Assembly: GCF_000445065.1 (NCBI RefSeq)
Contig: NZ_ATHO01000023.1
Location: 1-64,000, forward strand
From: Sphingobium quisquiliarum P25
Lineage (GTDB): Bacteria; Pseudomonadota; Alphaproteobacteria; Sphingomonadales; Sphingomonadaceae
DNA: 64,000 nt
Direction: 5' to 3'
The notes under the pieces were generated by a model. That model was not told the DNA's origin. It worked only from the letters and a program-made list of their open reading frames with translations, and searched no databases. Of this stretch, positions 8,820 to 17,426 are shown piece by piece. Positions within the stretch are counted from its first letter, which is position 1. Each line of letters opens with the position of its first letter. The position numbers and the translations under genes are program-made.

Positions 8820-9131
8820 GCATGACGCAGCTCTTCTGCGGCGCCAGACTGTTCAAGGGGTCCATCCATCTGTTCGATGGCGTTCTCGCAAGGAACCGAC
8901 GACGCTGTCGCCGATGACATTGGCGAACCCGGGAACAAACCGGGCTTCCAGTTTCGTTCATCGGAGCGGGATTCCAGGTTTGGATGAACGGCAGGATTTG
9001 GCATGGGCCGCCATTCATCCGGTTCTCTGTGAACGGCCTATCTTGGTCGCCTGCCGCCGAAAGGTCATTAGTAAATCCGTGAAGACTCGGTGCTTTGCAC
9101 AGCGACAAGACCGACCGATTGTACTATGGCG

Positions 9132-10472
9132 TTAACTATCTTGATTGGTCGATGACCGTACACGCTGCGATGGAAACCGCAGCACTGCGGCAAAGCCAGC
9201 ATCATGCGAACAGAATTCCAGCATGCCTTCGGCAGGAGCGATCGCTGCCTCGACGATCGAAAGGCCCAGCCCGGTGCCGCCCGACATGGCGCGAGGGCCA
9301 CGTTCGAACCTGTGACGCACACGTTCAACCTCTTCCGCCGCGATACCTGCGCCACCATCGATGACACGCAGTTCCAATCCATTGCTGGCGGCGCACTCGA
9401 TCCGCACCGGGCCGGTGCTTCCATGGTGCAGAGCGTTCTCCACCAGATTGCCCAGCGCCAGGCGAAGCGCTTCGGCATCAATGGCAAGTTCGACATCGCG
9501 CAGCGTACAGGCGGTGACGATTGGCCGATCACTCGTCGCGGCGAGATGCGCATAGTCGCTGGTTACACCGTTCACCACGTCACGCACGCGGGAGAAGCGA
9601 TTGGCTGGTTCAGCCTCTCGCCCCTCCTGACGGGCCAGTTCCAGCAGCTGACGTACCAATCGGCTGGTGCGATCCACGGAGATAGCGATCCGCTCCAGCG
9701 CATGATCGCGCATGGCCGGGTCCGTGGCGCGACGGGCCACTTCCGCCTGGGTTTTCAGACCAGCGAGCGGCGTCTGAAGCTCGTGCGCGGCGTTGGCCAC
9801 GAAGTCGCGCTCTGCTCGTCTGGCCCCTTCAAGTCTGGCGAGCAGATCGTCCATTGCCTGCACCAAGGGCCGCAGCTCTTCGGGTACAGGGTCCACGGCG
9901 AGCGGTTCAAGGCTGTGGGGCGAACGCTGCTCGATGGCGCGCGCGATGCGCCCCAGCGGGGAAAGACCGCTCCTGACGCCAAACCAGAGCAGCAGCGCGA
10001 GCGCAATGAGCCCGACTGCTGCGGGCAACAGCAAGCCCAGCATCAGATCACTGACCAGATGCTGGCGGACCGCCAGGCTGTCGCCGACCATCACCCTGAT
10101 CCCACGCGCTGTGTCGACATGCGTATAGACGCGCCACTGTTCATTCCCGATCTGCCGACTGGAAAAGCCGGGCGCGCGCCCAGCCAACGGTGCATCGGGC
10201 GCTCCGGCTGACTGGCCGACCAGGGCGCCGTTCAGCGACCAGATCTGGCAGGACAATTGTCGGGAATAAGGTGCCGGTGTTAGTCGCCGCGCCGGACCGC
10301 TGGCGGGAATGTCGAGCGCAGCGACCATCCGTGCCGCCTCCACCAACCGGCGATCCAGCACCCGCTCTATTTCAGCCCTCGTGGAAAAACTCGTCCAGCC
10401 CGCCGCCCCCGCCCAGACCATCACGGTCACGCCGAGGACGAGGACGAATAGGCGGATTCGCAAGGCGGTCAT
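9132..10472 (-). CDS. Two-component sensor histidine kinase (QseC/PmrB-like)
   Basis: A 446-residue inner-membrane kinase. Transmembrane helix 1 (about 8-26) is followed by a roughly 115-residue periplasmic sensor region, then helix 2 (about 143-165), a HAMP-like linker, and the HisKA domain with H-box FVANAAHELQTPLAG (His230). The HATPase domain has N-box NLVENALHHG, G1 DGGAGI and G2 GGTGLGLSI, so all catalytic elements are present. The start overlaps the stop of the response regulator by four bases, so the two are one operon. Layout resembles QseC, PmrB and CopS-type sensors. Boxes near the scs, RND and flavoprotein genes suggest it senses envelope redox or metal stress; the signal itself cannot be read. 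Confidence 0.9.
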   Translation of the reverse strand: MTALRIRLFVLVLGVTVMVWAGAAGWTSFSTRAEIERVLDRRLVEAARMVAALDIPASGPARRLTPAPYSRQLSCQIWSLNGALVGQSAGAPDAPLAGRAPGFSSRQIGNEQWRVYTHVDTARGIRVMVGDSLAVRQHLVSDLMLGLLLPAAVGLIALALLLWFGVRSGLSPLGRIARAIEQRSPHSLEPLAVDPVPEELRPLVQAMDDLLARLEGARRAERDFVANAAHELQTPLAGLKTQAEVARRATDPAMRDHALERIAISVDRTSRLVRQLLELARQEGREAEPANRFSRVRDVVNGVTSDYAHLAATSDRPIVTACTLRDVELAIDAEALRLALGNLVENALHHGSTGPVRIECAASNGLELRVIDGGAGIAAEEVERVRHRFERGPRAMSGGTGLGLSIVEAAIAPAEGMLEFCSHDAGFAAVLRFPSQRVRSSTNQDS

Positions 10473-11122
10473 GATCGTGTAATCCGGTAACCCTCACCAC
10501 GCACCGTTTCGATGCGACTCCGGCCGAGTTTGGCGCGGAGCTTGTGGATGTGGACTTCCACCGCGTTGCTTTCGATTTCTTCCTGCCAGCCGTAGATTCG
10601 ATCTTCCAATTGGCTGCGCGACAGGACGTGCCCCGGGCGCTCGGCCAAAGCATGCAGGATCGCAAACTCCCGGCGAGAGACGCTAATTTCCTCGCCGTCC
10701 AAGGCCACCGATCTACAGGCTTCGCTGATTGTCAACGCACCCAGTTCCAGATGGCCGCTTGCCCGCCCGCTGGCCCGCCGCATGATCGCGCGCAGGCGGG
10801 CCGACAGTTCGGTAAGGTCGAAGGGCTTGCCCAGATAATCATCCGCACCGCGATCGAGTCCGTCGACACGATCCGTGACCATGTTGCGCGCCGTCAGTAG
10901 CAGCACCGGTGTTTCCATACCGGCCCGTCGCCATTCAGCCAGCAGGTCGAGGCCGGAACCATCAGGCAGGCCGATGTCGAGCACGACGCCAGCATGATCG
11001 CCGATCGCGGCGCGTGCGTCGGCAAGACAGGCGACTGCATCGACCTCGAACCCGTCAAGGCCTAGCCCGGCCACGATACCGTCGCGCAGCACGTCATCAT
11101 CTTCGACAAGCAGTATCCGCAT
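10469..11122 (-). CDS. OmpR-family response regulator (QseB/PmrA-like)
   Basis: A 217-residue response regulator. The receiver domain (1-115) has the acidic pocket VEDDD at the N-terminus, phospho-acceptor Asp49 in VVLDIGLPDGSG, and a conserved Lys in DYLGKPFDL. The C-terminal winged helix (about 125-217) includes SRREFAILHALAERPGHVLS and KLRAKLGRSRIETVRGEGYR. It is cotranscribed with the histidine kinase and divergent from the scs-like operon. The intervening promoter contains TAAG-N5-CTTAAG boxes like those bound by PmrA/QseB regulators, so it probably controls itself and that operon. Confidence 0.9.
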   Translation of the reverse strand: MRILLVEDDDVLRDGIVAGLGLDGFEVDAVACLADARAAIGDHAGVVLDIGLPDGSGLDLLAEWRRAGMETPVLLLTARNMVTDRVDGLDRGADDYLGKPFDLTELSARLRAIMRRASGRASGHLELGALTISEACRSVALDGEEISVSRREFAILHALAERPGHVLSRSQLEDRIYGWQEEIESNAVEVHIHKLRAKLGRSRIETVRGEGYRITRS

Positions 11123-11144
11123 GTCTGCTCCTTTCCCTGCCCAC

Positions 11145-11184
11145 CTTATCGCTGCCTTAAGCCGGATGCTAAGCCTGCCTTAAG
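11145..11184 (+). promoter_or_regulatory. Two tandem CTTA/TAAG-N5-CTTAAG boxes, likely response-regulator sites
   Basis: CTTATC-N5-CTTAAG occupies 11145-11161 and GCTAAG-N5-CTTAAG 11168-11184; the two CTTAAG cores are 23 bases apart, about two helical turns. They sit between the response regulator (start 11122) and the scs-like operon (start 11208). The arrangement equals the CTTAAG-N5-CTTAAG box of PmrA-type OmpR regulators. Matching boxes occur at 23244-23260 and 23314-23330. Confidence 0.75.
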
Positions 11185-11207
11185 AAAAGGCGGCAAGGAG
11201 GACCCCC

Positions 11208-12005
11208 ATGGATGGCGTCATACAGATCGGCCCACTTGCCATGGCTACAGACCGTTTGATCGCTATTGCCGTGATCTGGGCGTTTCTGGCAATTGCGGGC
11301 GTTATAGCGGCTCGGCTGGATAGTGCGGCAATGCGAGCGGGATGGATGGCTTTGCTGGCCGGACTGCTAGCAGCGCGCATCGGCTTTATCCTTGGCAATC
11401 TCGATGCCTTCACTGCCGAGCCCTGGACCATGTTTGCAATCTGGCAGGGCGGTTTTTCAGTCTGGGTAGGCGCCGCCGCGGCGGTCGTCGTCATTGGGGG
11501 CATGCTGAGGCGTAAACCTGCAGGCCTCGCAATGATCGCTACGGTCGCCGGTCTCTTTGCGTTTCATCTCGCCGCAGCCACGCTGATTGCACCGGACGTA
11601 CGGCCGATGCCACGCCTGACAGTGACTGACCTCAAAGGCCGATCGTTGGAACTGGGCATGCCGGGCCGCCCGATGGTCATCAACCTGTGGGCCACCTGGT
11701 GTCCGCCGTGCCGCCGCGAAATGCCGATGCTGATCGACGTGGCGCAGAGTTCCAAGGTTCCTGTCCTGCTCGTCAATCAGGGTGAGGACGCCACGGCGAT
11801 CCGTGCGTTTCTGGCCAAGCAAGGACTGGCCGATGGAGCAATCCTGACCGATCCCGGGGGCGGGTTGGGCCAGGCAGTCGCATCCGCTGCGCTTCCAACC
11901 ACCCTATTCGTCAACGAGGCGGGCGAAATTGCCGGCCTCCATGTCGGCGAGATATCCCGGGCGGCGCTGACCGCCGGGATGCGTGATCTGCAAAGGACCC
12001 AATAA
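11208..12005 (+). CDS. Membrane-anchored TlpA/ScsD-like thioredoxin
   Basis: A 265-residue protein. The N-terminal 128 residues hold three to four membrane segments, giving an Lgt/DsbD-like hydrophobic anchor. The thioredoxin-fold domain (about 133-262) follows, with active site WATWCPPCRREMPM (Cys165, Cys168) and a cis-proline in ALPTTLFV. It should face the periplasm and reduce or isomerise disulfides. AAGGAGG lies seven bases before the ATG. It is the first gene of an operon whose next two members are DsbA-like and DsbD-like, the same set as ScsD, ScsC and ScsB of copper- and thiol-stress systems. The multi-span anchor is longer than in ordinary ScsD/TlpA. Confidence 0.82.
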   Translation: MDGVIQIGPLAMATDRLIAIAVIWAFLAIAGVIAARLDSAAMRAGWMALLAGLLAARIGFILGNLDAFTAEPWTMFAIWQGGFSVWVGAAAAVVVIGGMLRRKPAGLAMIATVAGLFAFHLAAATLIAPDVRPMPRLTVTDLKGRSLELGMPGRPMVINLWATWCPPCRREMPMLIDVAQSSKVPVLLVNQGEDATAIRAFLAKQGLADGAILTDPGGGLGQAVASAALPTTLFVNEAGEIAGLHVGEISRAALTAGMRDLQRTQ

Positions 12006-12006
12006 G

Positions 12007-12687
12007 ATGAAGAAACTCCCGATCGTGGCTGGCATCGGCATGGCCGCGCTTCTCGCTGGCGGCGTAGCGCTTTGGAGCGGTGAGGCCGACCCGGCGCAAG
12101 CGCGCCAGTCGTCGAGCGACACGCCCAGCGCCGACGCGCTGCGTATTCGCTCGCAGATTCAGAACGATCCTGTTGCCCCGGCCATCGTGCCGCAGGGGTA
12201 TGATGTCACTGTCGTGGTTTTCTCCGACTATCAATGTCCCTTTTGTCGCAAGCTTCACCCGTCTCTCGAAGCGCTGGTGAACCAAGATCCCAAGGTGAAA
12301 CTGGTCTTTCGCGACTGGCCGGTCTTCGGCGCCGCGTCCACCGAGGCCGCGCGGGCGGCCATCGCCTCCAAATGGCAGGGCAAGCATGCCGCGTTCAACG
12401 ATGCCCTGATGAAGACGACCGGCAAGCTTAGTTCGGCGAGTATCCGCTCCGCAGCAGCCAAGGCAGGCGTGGATTGGACGAAACTGCAGGCCGACCTCAC
12501 AGCGCACAAAGCGGAGATCGACGGTGTGCTGGATCGTAATGGCCGCTACGCCGCGATGCTGGGTCTTCAGGGAACCCCCGCTATGCTGATCGGCCCCTAT
12601 CTCATCCCCGGCGGCACTGATCTGGGCGGCTTGCGTGAGGCAGTGGCGCTTGCGCGGCGCGACCCGAACGGAACTGCGTCACAATGA
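12007..12687 (+). CDS. Periplasmic DsbA-like thiol:disulfide protein (ScsC-like)
   Basis: A 226-residue protein starting MKKLPIVAGIGMAALLAGG, a signal peptide or N-terminal anchor. The DsbA fold carries VFSDYQCPFCRKLHP (Cys77, Cys80) with the helical insertion and the cis-Pro loop LQGTPAMLIG. It resembles ScsC/BdbD oxidoreductases that are kept reduced by a ScsB/DsbD partner, here encoded by the next gene with a four-base overlap. The start is one base after the preceding stop. Likely role: protecting or reshuffling periplasmic cysteines under copper or persulfide stress, inferred from operon context. Confidence 0.85.
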   Translation: MKKLPIVAGIGMAALLAGGVALWSGEADPAQARQSSSDTPSADALRIRSQIQNDPVAPAIVPQGYDVTVVVFSDYQCPFCRKLHPSLEALVNQDPKVKLVFRDWPVFGAASTEAARAAIASKWQGKHAAFNDALMKTTGKLSSASIRSAAAKAGVDWTKLQADLTAHKAEIDGVLDRNGRYAAMLGLQGTPAMLIGPYLIPGGTDLGGLREAVALARRDPNGTASQ

Positions 12688-14873
12688 CAACGTCGGTCGG
12701 CACGATGATCGATCGACCACCGCGTCTTGCGGTAAGGCTTTTCGCGCTGTTCGTGGCCGCCTTTCTTGGTATCATCGCCGGACCGGTTGCCGCTCAGGGC
12801 ACGGCAAATATCGATGCGTCGGTGCTGGTCGAATCCAGTTCCCCAAAGCCCGGCACGACAACGCGCATCGCTATCCGCATGGTGCCACGCACTGGCTGGC
12901 ATGGCTATTGGGTAAATCCGGGCGACAGCGGGCTCTCGGTAGAGGCGAACTGGACCGCGCCGGACGGCGTGACCATCGGTGACCTACGCCATCCCGCACC
13001 AACCCTGCTCAAGCTCGCGGGGCTGGCAAGCTATGTTCACAAAGATGCTTTCACGCTCCTTGCGAATATGAACCTGAACGACGATGTTGCTGCGGGCACT
13101 GCCATCCCGCTGCGCGTCAACCTCTCATGGCTTGCCTGTTCGGACACGCTGTGTGTCCCCGAACTCGCCACGTTCGATCTGCAGCTGACGGCGGGTGATG
13201 GAACAACCAATGCAGCTGCGGCGCCTGTTTTCCGGGCCGCCAAGGCGGCACTGCCGGTGGAAGGCAGGCTTAAACTGATGGTCGGGCGTCAGGGTGGAGA
13301 CTGGCGCTTCGACATTGATGGCGAAGCCAGGCTGGATGCATCGTCGGTGCGCCTGTTTCCCGCTCAGGATGGCTGGTTCGCGGCATCGGCGCCGCAGACC
13401 GTCGTGCGACGGGAAGGTGGATGGCGCGTGACTGTCGCCGCATCGGACAATGCTGCGCCCAGGCCTTCAGATTTTCGCGGCGTGTTTGCGGATAGTAAGC
13501 GCAGTTTCGCGTTGATGGCTTCGGGTGCCCGTGAAACTCCGAGTGCCGAGGCGCCTGTAACACAGTCGGCGCCAGCCTCCACAGCGGCCGCTCTCCCCGA
13601 CGCTGCCGAGAAGCCCACTCCGGCGCAGGGCTCTAAGCGTGCCGCGCCAGCCGACACGCGCGCGTTCAGAATTGCACTTACCGGTGCGATCCTTGGCGGG
13701 CTGCTGCTCAACCTGATGCCTTGCGTGTTCCCGATCCTGTCGCTCAAGGCGCTGAGCCTCGCTCGGTCGGGCGCTGACCGGCACACCGCGAAAGTGGAAG
13801 GGCTTGCCTATTTTGCCGGGAGCGTAGCGACGACCACGGCGCTGGGCGCGATATTGGTCGGCGCCCGCGCGATGGGCCATGACATTGGCTGGTCTTTCCA
13901 GCTTCAGGATCCCAGGATGATCCTGCTCCTGATGCTCTTGTCGCTGGCGATCGCGCTCAATCTGGCTGGTCTGTTCGAAGTGAGTGGCCCCTCTTTGTCC
14001 GGCAATTGGATGACGAAGAAAGGCGGTCTCGGCGCGTTTGGCACCGGTGCGCTTGCTGCGCTGATCGCGACCCCCTGTAGCGGCCCCTTCATGGGCGTCG
14101 CGCTGGGCGCGGCACTGGTTCTGCCTGTGCCAGCTGCGCTGGCGGTCTTTGCAGGCCTGGGCCTTGGTATGGCGCTCCCATTCCTGTTGATCGCCTTCGT
14201 GCCGTGGCTTCAACACTGGCTGCCGAAACCCGGCGCGTGGATGGCAACCTTCCGCCGCATTCTTGCCATTCCGATGCTGCTGACCGCGATCGGGCTTGCC
14301 TGGGTCCTGGGGCGGCAAAGTGGCGTGGACGGGCTTGCGATGGGCCTGCTGATCGCCGCGCTGGCCGCGCTGGGATTATGGTGGGTGGGTTTACGGCAAA
14401 GCGGGGGGCGCTCCGCCATGGTCGGGCTGGCACCGGTGATGGCGGCGCTGCTGGTCGCGGTCGCGATAGAGCTGCCGCGCCCGGCCGCCGCGACGGCTCC
14501 GGCGGATACCGGCCCACAAGTGTTCAGTGAAGCGCGCTTTGCTGAGTTGCGTGCGCAGGGCGTACCGGTCTTTGTCGATTTCACAGCAGACTGGTGTCTC
14601 GTCTGCCAAGTCAACAAGCGAGCGGCGATCGACCGGGCGGACACGCAAGCGGCATTCGCAAAGGCGGGTGTGACGATGCTCGTTGCCGACTGGACGCGGG
14701 GCGATCCAGAGATCACGCGCTTCCTGGCCAGCCGCGGCCGCAATTCGATCCCTTACTATCTCTTCGCGCCGCCAAAACGCCCGGTTCGGGAGCTGCCGCA
14801 GATGCTAGGCAGCGAGATGCTGATCGGGCTAGCCAATGAGTCGGAAGGAAACACAGATGATGAGCATTTATAA
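12684..14873 (+). CDS. DsbD/ScsB-family cytoplasmic-membrane thiol reductase
   Basis: A 729-residue protein. It opens with a signal-like hydrophobic segment (about 18-37) and an N-terminal periplasmic DsbD-alpha-like domain with Cys in WLACSDTLCVPEL. The central DsbD-beta membrane domain of eight helices (about 330-600) has the paired cysteines in NLMPCVFPILSLKALS and IATPCSGPFMG. The C-terminal thioredoxin domain has ADWCLVCQVNKR (Cys638, Cys641). Together these pass electrons from cytoplasmic thioredoxin to periplasmic partners, here the DsbA-like and TlpA-like proteins of the same operon. The start overlaps the previous stop (ATGA). The long N-terminal domain fits ScsB better than DsbD. 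Confidence 0.88.
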   Translation: MTTSVGTMIDRPPRLAVRLFALFVAAFLGIIAGPVAAQGTANIDASVLVESSSPKPGTTTRIAIRMVPRTGWHGYWVNPGDSGLSVEANWTAPDGVTIGDLRHPAPTLLKLAGLASYVHKDAFTLLANMNLNDDVAAGTAIPLRVNLSWLACSDTLCVPELATFDLQLTAGDGTTNAAAAPVFRAAKAALPVEGRLKLMVGRQGGDWRFDIDGEARLDASSVRLFPAQDGWFAASAPQTVVRREGGWRVTVAASDNAAPRPSDFRGVFADSKRSFALMASGARETPSAEAPVTQSAPASTAAALPDAAEKPTPAQGSKRAAPADTRAFRIALTGAILGGLLLNLMPCVFPILSLKALSLARSGADRHTAKVEGLAYFAGSVATTTALGAILVGARAMGHDIGWSFQLQDPRMILLLMLLSLAIALNLAGLFEVSGPSLSGNWMTKKGGLGAFGTGALAALIATPCSGPFMGVALGAALVLPVPAALAVFAGLGLGMALPFLLIAFVPWLQHWLPKPGAWMATFRRILAIPMLLTAIGLAWVLGRQSGVDGLAMGLLIAALAALGLWWVGLRQSGGRSAMVGLAPVMAALLVAVAIELPRPAAATAPADTGPQVFSEARFAELRAQGVPVFVDFTADWCLVCQVNKRAAIDRADTQAAFAKAGVTMLVADWTRGDPEITRFLASRGRNSIPYYLFAPPKRPVRELPQMLGSEMLIGLANESEGNTDDEHL

Positions 14874-15408
14874 CAAATTACTCTTTCTGGGGGGCGCCGC
14901 CGTATTGGTGGTTTGTATACCTGCATCCGCTCAGGTTGCGAGGCACCCGGCGGTCGCGGACTATGGCGCGATTGCGCCCATGGCGGAGGTCGCCAACCGT
15001 CCCGCCGCGACGGATGATATGCGTGCTCTGTTCGAAATCACCGGCGAGGCGCGCGGGCCAAAAGGGGTCAACCGCAGTCTTGACAGGGTCGCGCGCTATC
15101 TCAATCTGCTCGCATCAAGCGGCGTGTCCACCAAACCGGGCGATATCAAGGTCATCATCCACGGGCCAGCTACACCGCTTATTCTGCGTGACCAAGCTTA
15201 TCAAAAGCGGTTCAAGTTCGCCAACCCAAACACGCCGCTTATTGCCGCACTCAAGCGGGCTGGCGTTGAAATCCATGTCTGTGGCCAGGCCACCGCTGGA
15301 CAGGGCATTGCGCGGGAGGACATCGATCCGGCGGTCACTCTCGATCTGTCCGCGATGACGACGCTGGCCCTCCTGCAACGCCAGGGATGGCCGCTAGTTT
15401 CAGACTGA
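14857..15408 (+). CDS. Exported DsrE/DsrF-like sulfur-relay protein
   Basis: A 183-residue protein with a signal peptide (MMSIYNKLLFLGGAAVLVV, cleavage near ASAQ) and a DsrE-like domain (about 75-180). The domain has VKVIIHGPATPLI-type strands and a single conserved-looking Cys in VEIHVCGQATAG. DsrE proteins carry or handle sulfur on a cysteine; an exported form would act on periplasmic persulfides. I chose the ATG at 14857 because AAGGAA sits seven bases upstream; 14836 is an alternative. It overlaps the end of the DsbD-like gene, so it belongs to the same operon. Confidence 0.75.
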   Translation: MMSIYNKLLFLGGAAVLVVCIPASAQVARHPAVADYGAIAPMAEVANRPAATDDMRALFEITGEARGPKGVNRSLDRVARYLNLLASSGVSTKPGDIKVIIHGPATPLILRDQAYQKRFKFANPNTPLIAALKRAGVEIHVCGQATAGQGIAREDIDPAVTLDLSAMTTLALLQRQGWPLVSD

Positions 15409-15455
15409 CAATAGCAGTCGTCGCGGCGCGAAACCCATATCAGAAGGAGAGAACT

Positions 15456-16805
15456 ATGCTGCTCGAAAAGATCAAGACGCCGGGCCTTTCCCACCTGTCC
15501 TATCTGGTGGGCTCGGGCGGGCAGGCAGCAGTGATCGACCCACGCCGCGACTGCGCCATCTACCTGGAAAAGGCGCGTGAAGCAGGGCTTGAGATCACGC
15601 ATATCTTCGAGACTCATCGTAACGAAGATCTTGTATCTGGCGCGCCGGTGCTCGCCGGCATGACGGGTGCAAAGGTGCTGCATGGGCCGAACCCGGAACG
15701 GCCCATAGTCTATGCGACGACGGCGCGCGACGGTGATTGTTATGCCATCGGCCAACTGGAAATCCGGGCCATGGAAACACCCGGTCATACTGATGACCAT
15801 CTGGCCTATGCGCTGTTTGATACCGCCTATCCGGACAAGGCGGTGGGCGTGTTCACTGGCGACGCCATGTTCGTTGGCGATGTCGGCCGCACCGATTTTT
15901 ATCCCGACCGGCGCGAGGAAGTGGCCGGGCTGCTGTTCGATTCCCTCCGCAAGCTGCTGGCGCTCGGCGATCAGGCCATCATCTATCCGGCGCACGGTGC
16001 CGGCTCGGTCTGCGGATCAGGCATGGCCGAGCGCGAATTCTCCACTATCGGGCATGAGCGGCTGAATAACCCGCGCCTCCAGATTGTGGATCGCGACGAA
16101 TTCATTCGGTTGAAAGTGAACGAGAACCACTATCAACCGCCCTATTTCCGGCTGATGGAACGGCTGAATGCGGAAGGGGGCAGTGCGCCGCCGCCGGTGA
16201 TGCGCCCCCGCCGCCTTTCGCTCGCGCAGTTAAGGGACTGCAAAGCGGAACATCTGGTCGATATCCGCGAACCCATGGCCTATGCCTCGGGCCATCTGCC
16301 CGGTGCGATGAGCCTGCCGGTGGATATGATTTCTGCCTTTGCTGGCTGGTTCATCCGCGAAGGGGAAAGCGTCGCGCTGATCGCTTCAGATGAAGATCAA
16401 CTGGCCGCTGCACTGGAACATCTGGTGCGGATCGCCCTGGACAATGTGGTGGGTGGCTATGTCGGCATGGTGCCTGCTGCCGCGAAAGGCGTAGCTGTGC
16501 AGCAAACACCCTTGATCGACACAGACGAGGTTGAAAACCGCTTAGGTGGTGCTGAAGGGTGGACGTTGCTGGATGTGCGCGATGCAGACGAACGGGCCAA
16601 ATCCGCCATCGACGGATCGCACCATATCTATGTTGGCCAGCTCAATGATCGTTGGCAGGAACTGGACAGGAATCGCCATTACACCCTGATGTGCGCCAGC
16701 GGGATGCGCGCCACCGTGGCAGCGGGCTTGTTGGCCAGTCGGGGTTTTGAGAAACTCGACATTTATCTTGGTTCGATGGGCGCATGGAAGGCAGCGCATG
16801 ACTGA
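15456..16805 (+). CDS. Metallo-beta-lactamase-fold hydrolase fused to tandem rhodanese domains
   Basis: A 449-residue protein. The N-terminal MBL domain (1-240) has HRNED at 54-58 in place of HxHxDH, a known variant in MBL-rhodanese fusions, plus TPGHTDDHLAYAL and FTGDAMFVGDVGRTDF. Two rhodanese domains follow. The first (about 255-345) lacks an active-site Cys, while the second (355-449) has LMCASGMRAT with Cys413. Such proteins oxidise or transfer glutathione- or protein-bound persulfide sulfur. GAAGGAGA precedes the ATG. It closes the scs-DsrE operon and overlaps the downstream methyltransferase start. Confidence 0.83.
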   Translation: MLLEKIKTPGLSHLSYLVGSGGQAAVIDPRRDCAIYLEKAREAGLEITHIFETHRNEDLVSGAPVLAGMTGAKVLHGPNPERPIVYATTARDGDCYAIGQLEIRAMETPGHTDDHLAYALFDTAYPDKAVGVFTGDAMFVGDVGRTDFYPDRREEVAGLLFDSLRKLLALGDQAIIYPAHGAGSVCGSGMAEREFSTIGHERLNNPRLQIVDRDEFIRLKVNENHYQPPYFRLMERLNAEGGSAPPPVMRPRRLSLAQLRDCKAEHLVDIREPMAYASGHLPGAMSLPVDMISAFAGWFIREGESVALIASDEDQLAAALEHLVRIALDNVVGGYVGMVPAAAKGVAVQQTPLIDTDEVENRLGGAEGWTLLDVRDADERAKSAIDGSHHIYVGQLNDRWQELDRNRHYTLMCASGMRATVAAGLLASRGFEKLDIYLGSMGAWKAAHD

Positions 16806-17421
16806 GCGCATGGATTCAGCCGCATTCTGGGACAGCCGCTTTGCTTCGGAAGATTATGTCTTCGGGACGGAGCCGAATGCCTTCCTTCGGCGCGAAGCGG
16901 GGCGTTTGCCGCGAGGCGGGCGGGTGCTGGCCGTGGCCGATGGGGAAGGGCGCAATGGGGTCTATCTGGCCCAACAGGGGCTGGACGTTACCGCAACCGA
17001 CATATCCGCCGCCGGGATCGCGAAGGCGCGCAGGTTGGCGCAACAGCGCGGCGTTTCCTTGACGCTGGAGCAGGTCGATCTGGCCGCCTACGACTGGCCA
17101 GAGGCTGCATTTGATGCGGTCGTGGCGATCTTCGTGCAATTTGCCGATCCCATATTGCGGACCAACATGTTCGCCGGCTTTGCCAGAACTTTGCGGCCCG
17201 GCGGCATTCTTCTGCTGGAGGGCTATCGCCCGGAACAGCTGGAATATGGCACCGGCGGGCCGAAAGTGGAGGACAACCTCTATACCGAAGACATGCTGCG
17301 CGAAGCCTTTGCCGGGTGGGATATTGTTTCCCTGCAAAGCTACGATGCCGATATTCGCGAAGGCAGCGGCCACGGCGGCATGTCCGCCCTGATCGATCTG
17401 GTGGCGCGGCGGCGCGGGTAA
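16798..17421 (+). CDS. SAM-dependent class I methyltransferase (TehB/thiopurine-like)
   Basis: A 207-residue cytosolic methyltransferase. Motif I appears as GRVLAVADGEGRNGVYLAQ, motif II acidic end in DVTATDISAAGIAKAR, and the catalytic core continues with FDAVVAIFVQFADPILR and LRPGGILLLEGYRPEQL. The family methylates small substrates such as tellurite, thiols or chalcogen compounds; in this setting a thiol or metalloid substrate is a fair guess. It overlaps the MBL-rhodanese gene by eight bases, so it is the last gene of that operon. It faces the efflux operon tail to tail, six bases apart. Confidence 0.8.
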   Translation: MTERMDSAAFWDSRFASEDYVFGTEPNAFLRREAGRLPRGGRVLAVADGEGRNGVYLAQQGLDVTATDISAAGIAKARRLAQQRGVSLTLEQVDLAAYDWPEAAFDAVVAIFVQFADPILRTNMFAGFARTLRPGGILLLEGYRPEQLEYGTGGPKVEDNLYTEDMLREAFAGWDIVSLQSYDADIREGSGHGGMSALIDLVARRRG

Positions 17422-17426
17422 TCGCA

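Noticed and set aside
13467-14318. Minus-strand open frame inside the DsbD-like gene
   Set aside because: Low-complexity Gln/Arg-rich translation on the wrong strand of a gene with all DsbD cysteines in place.
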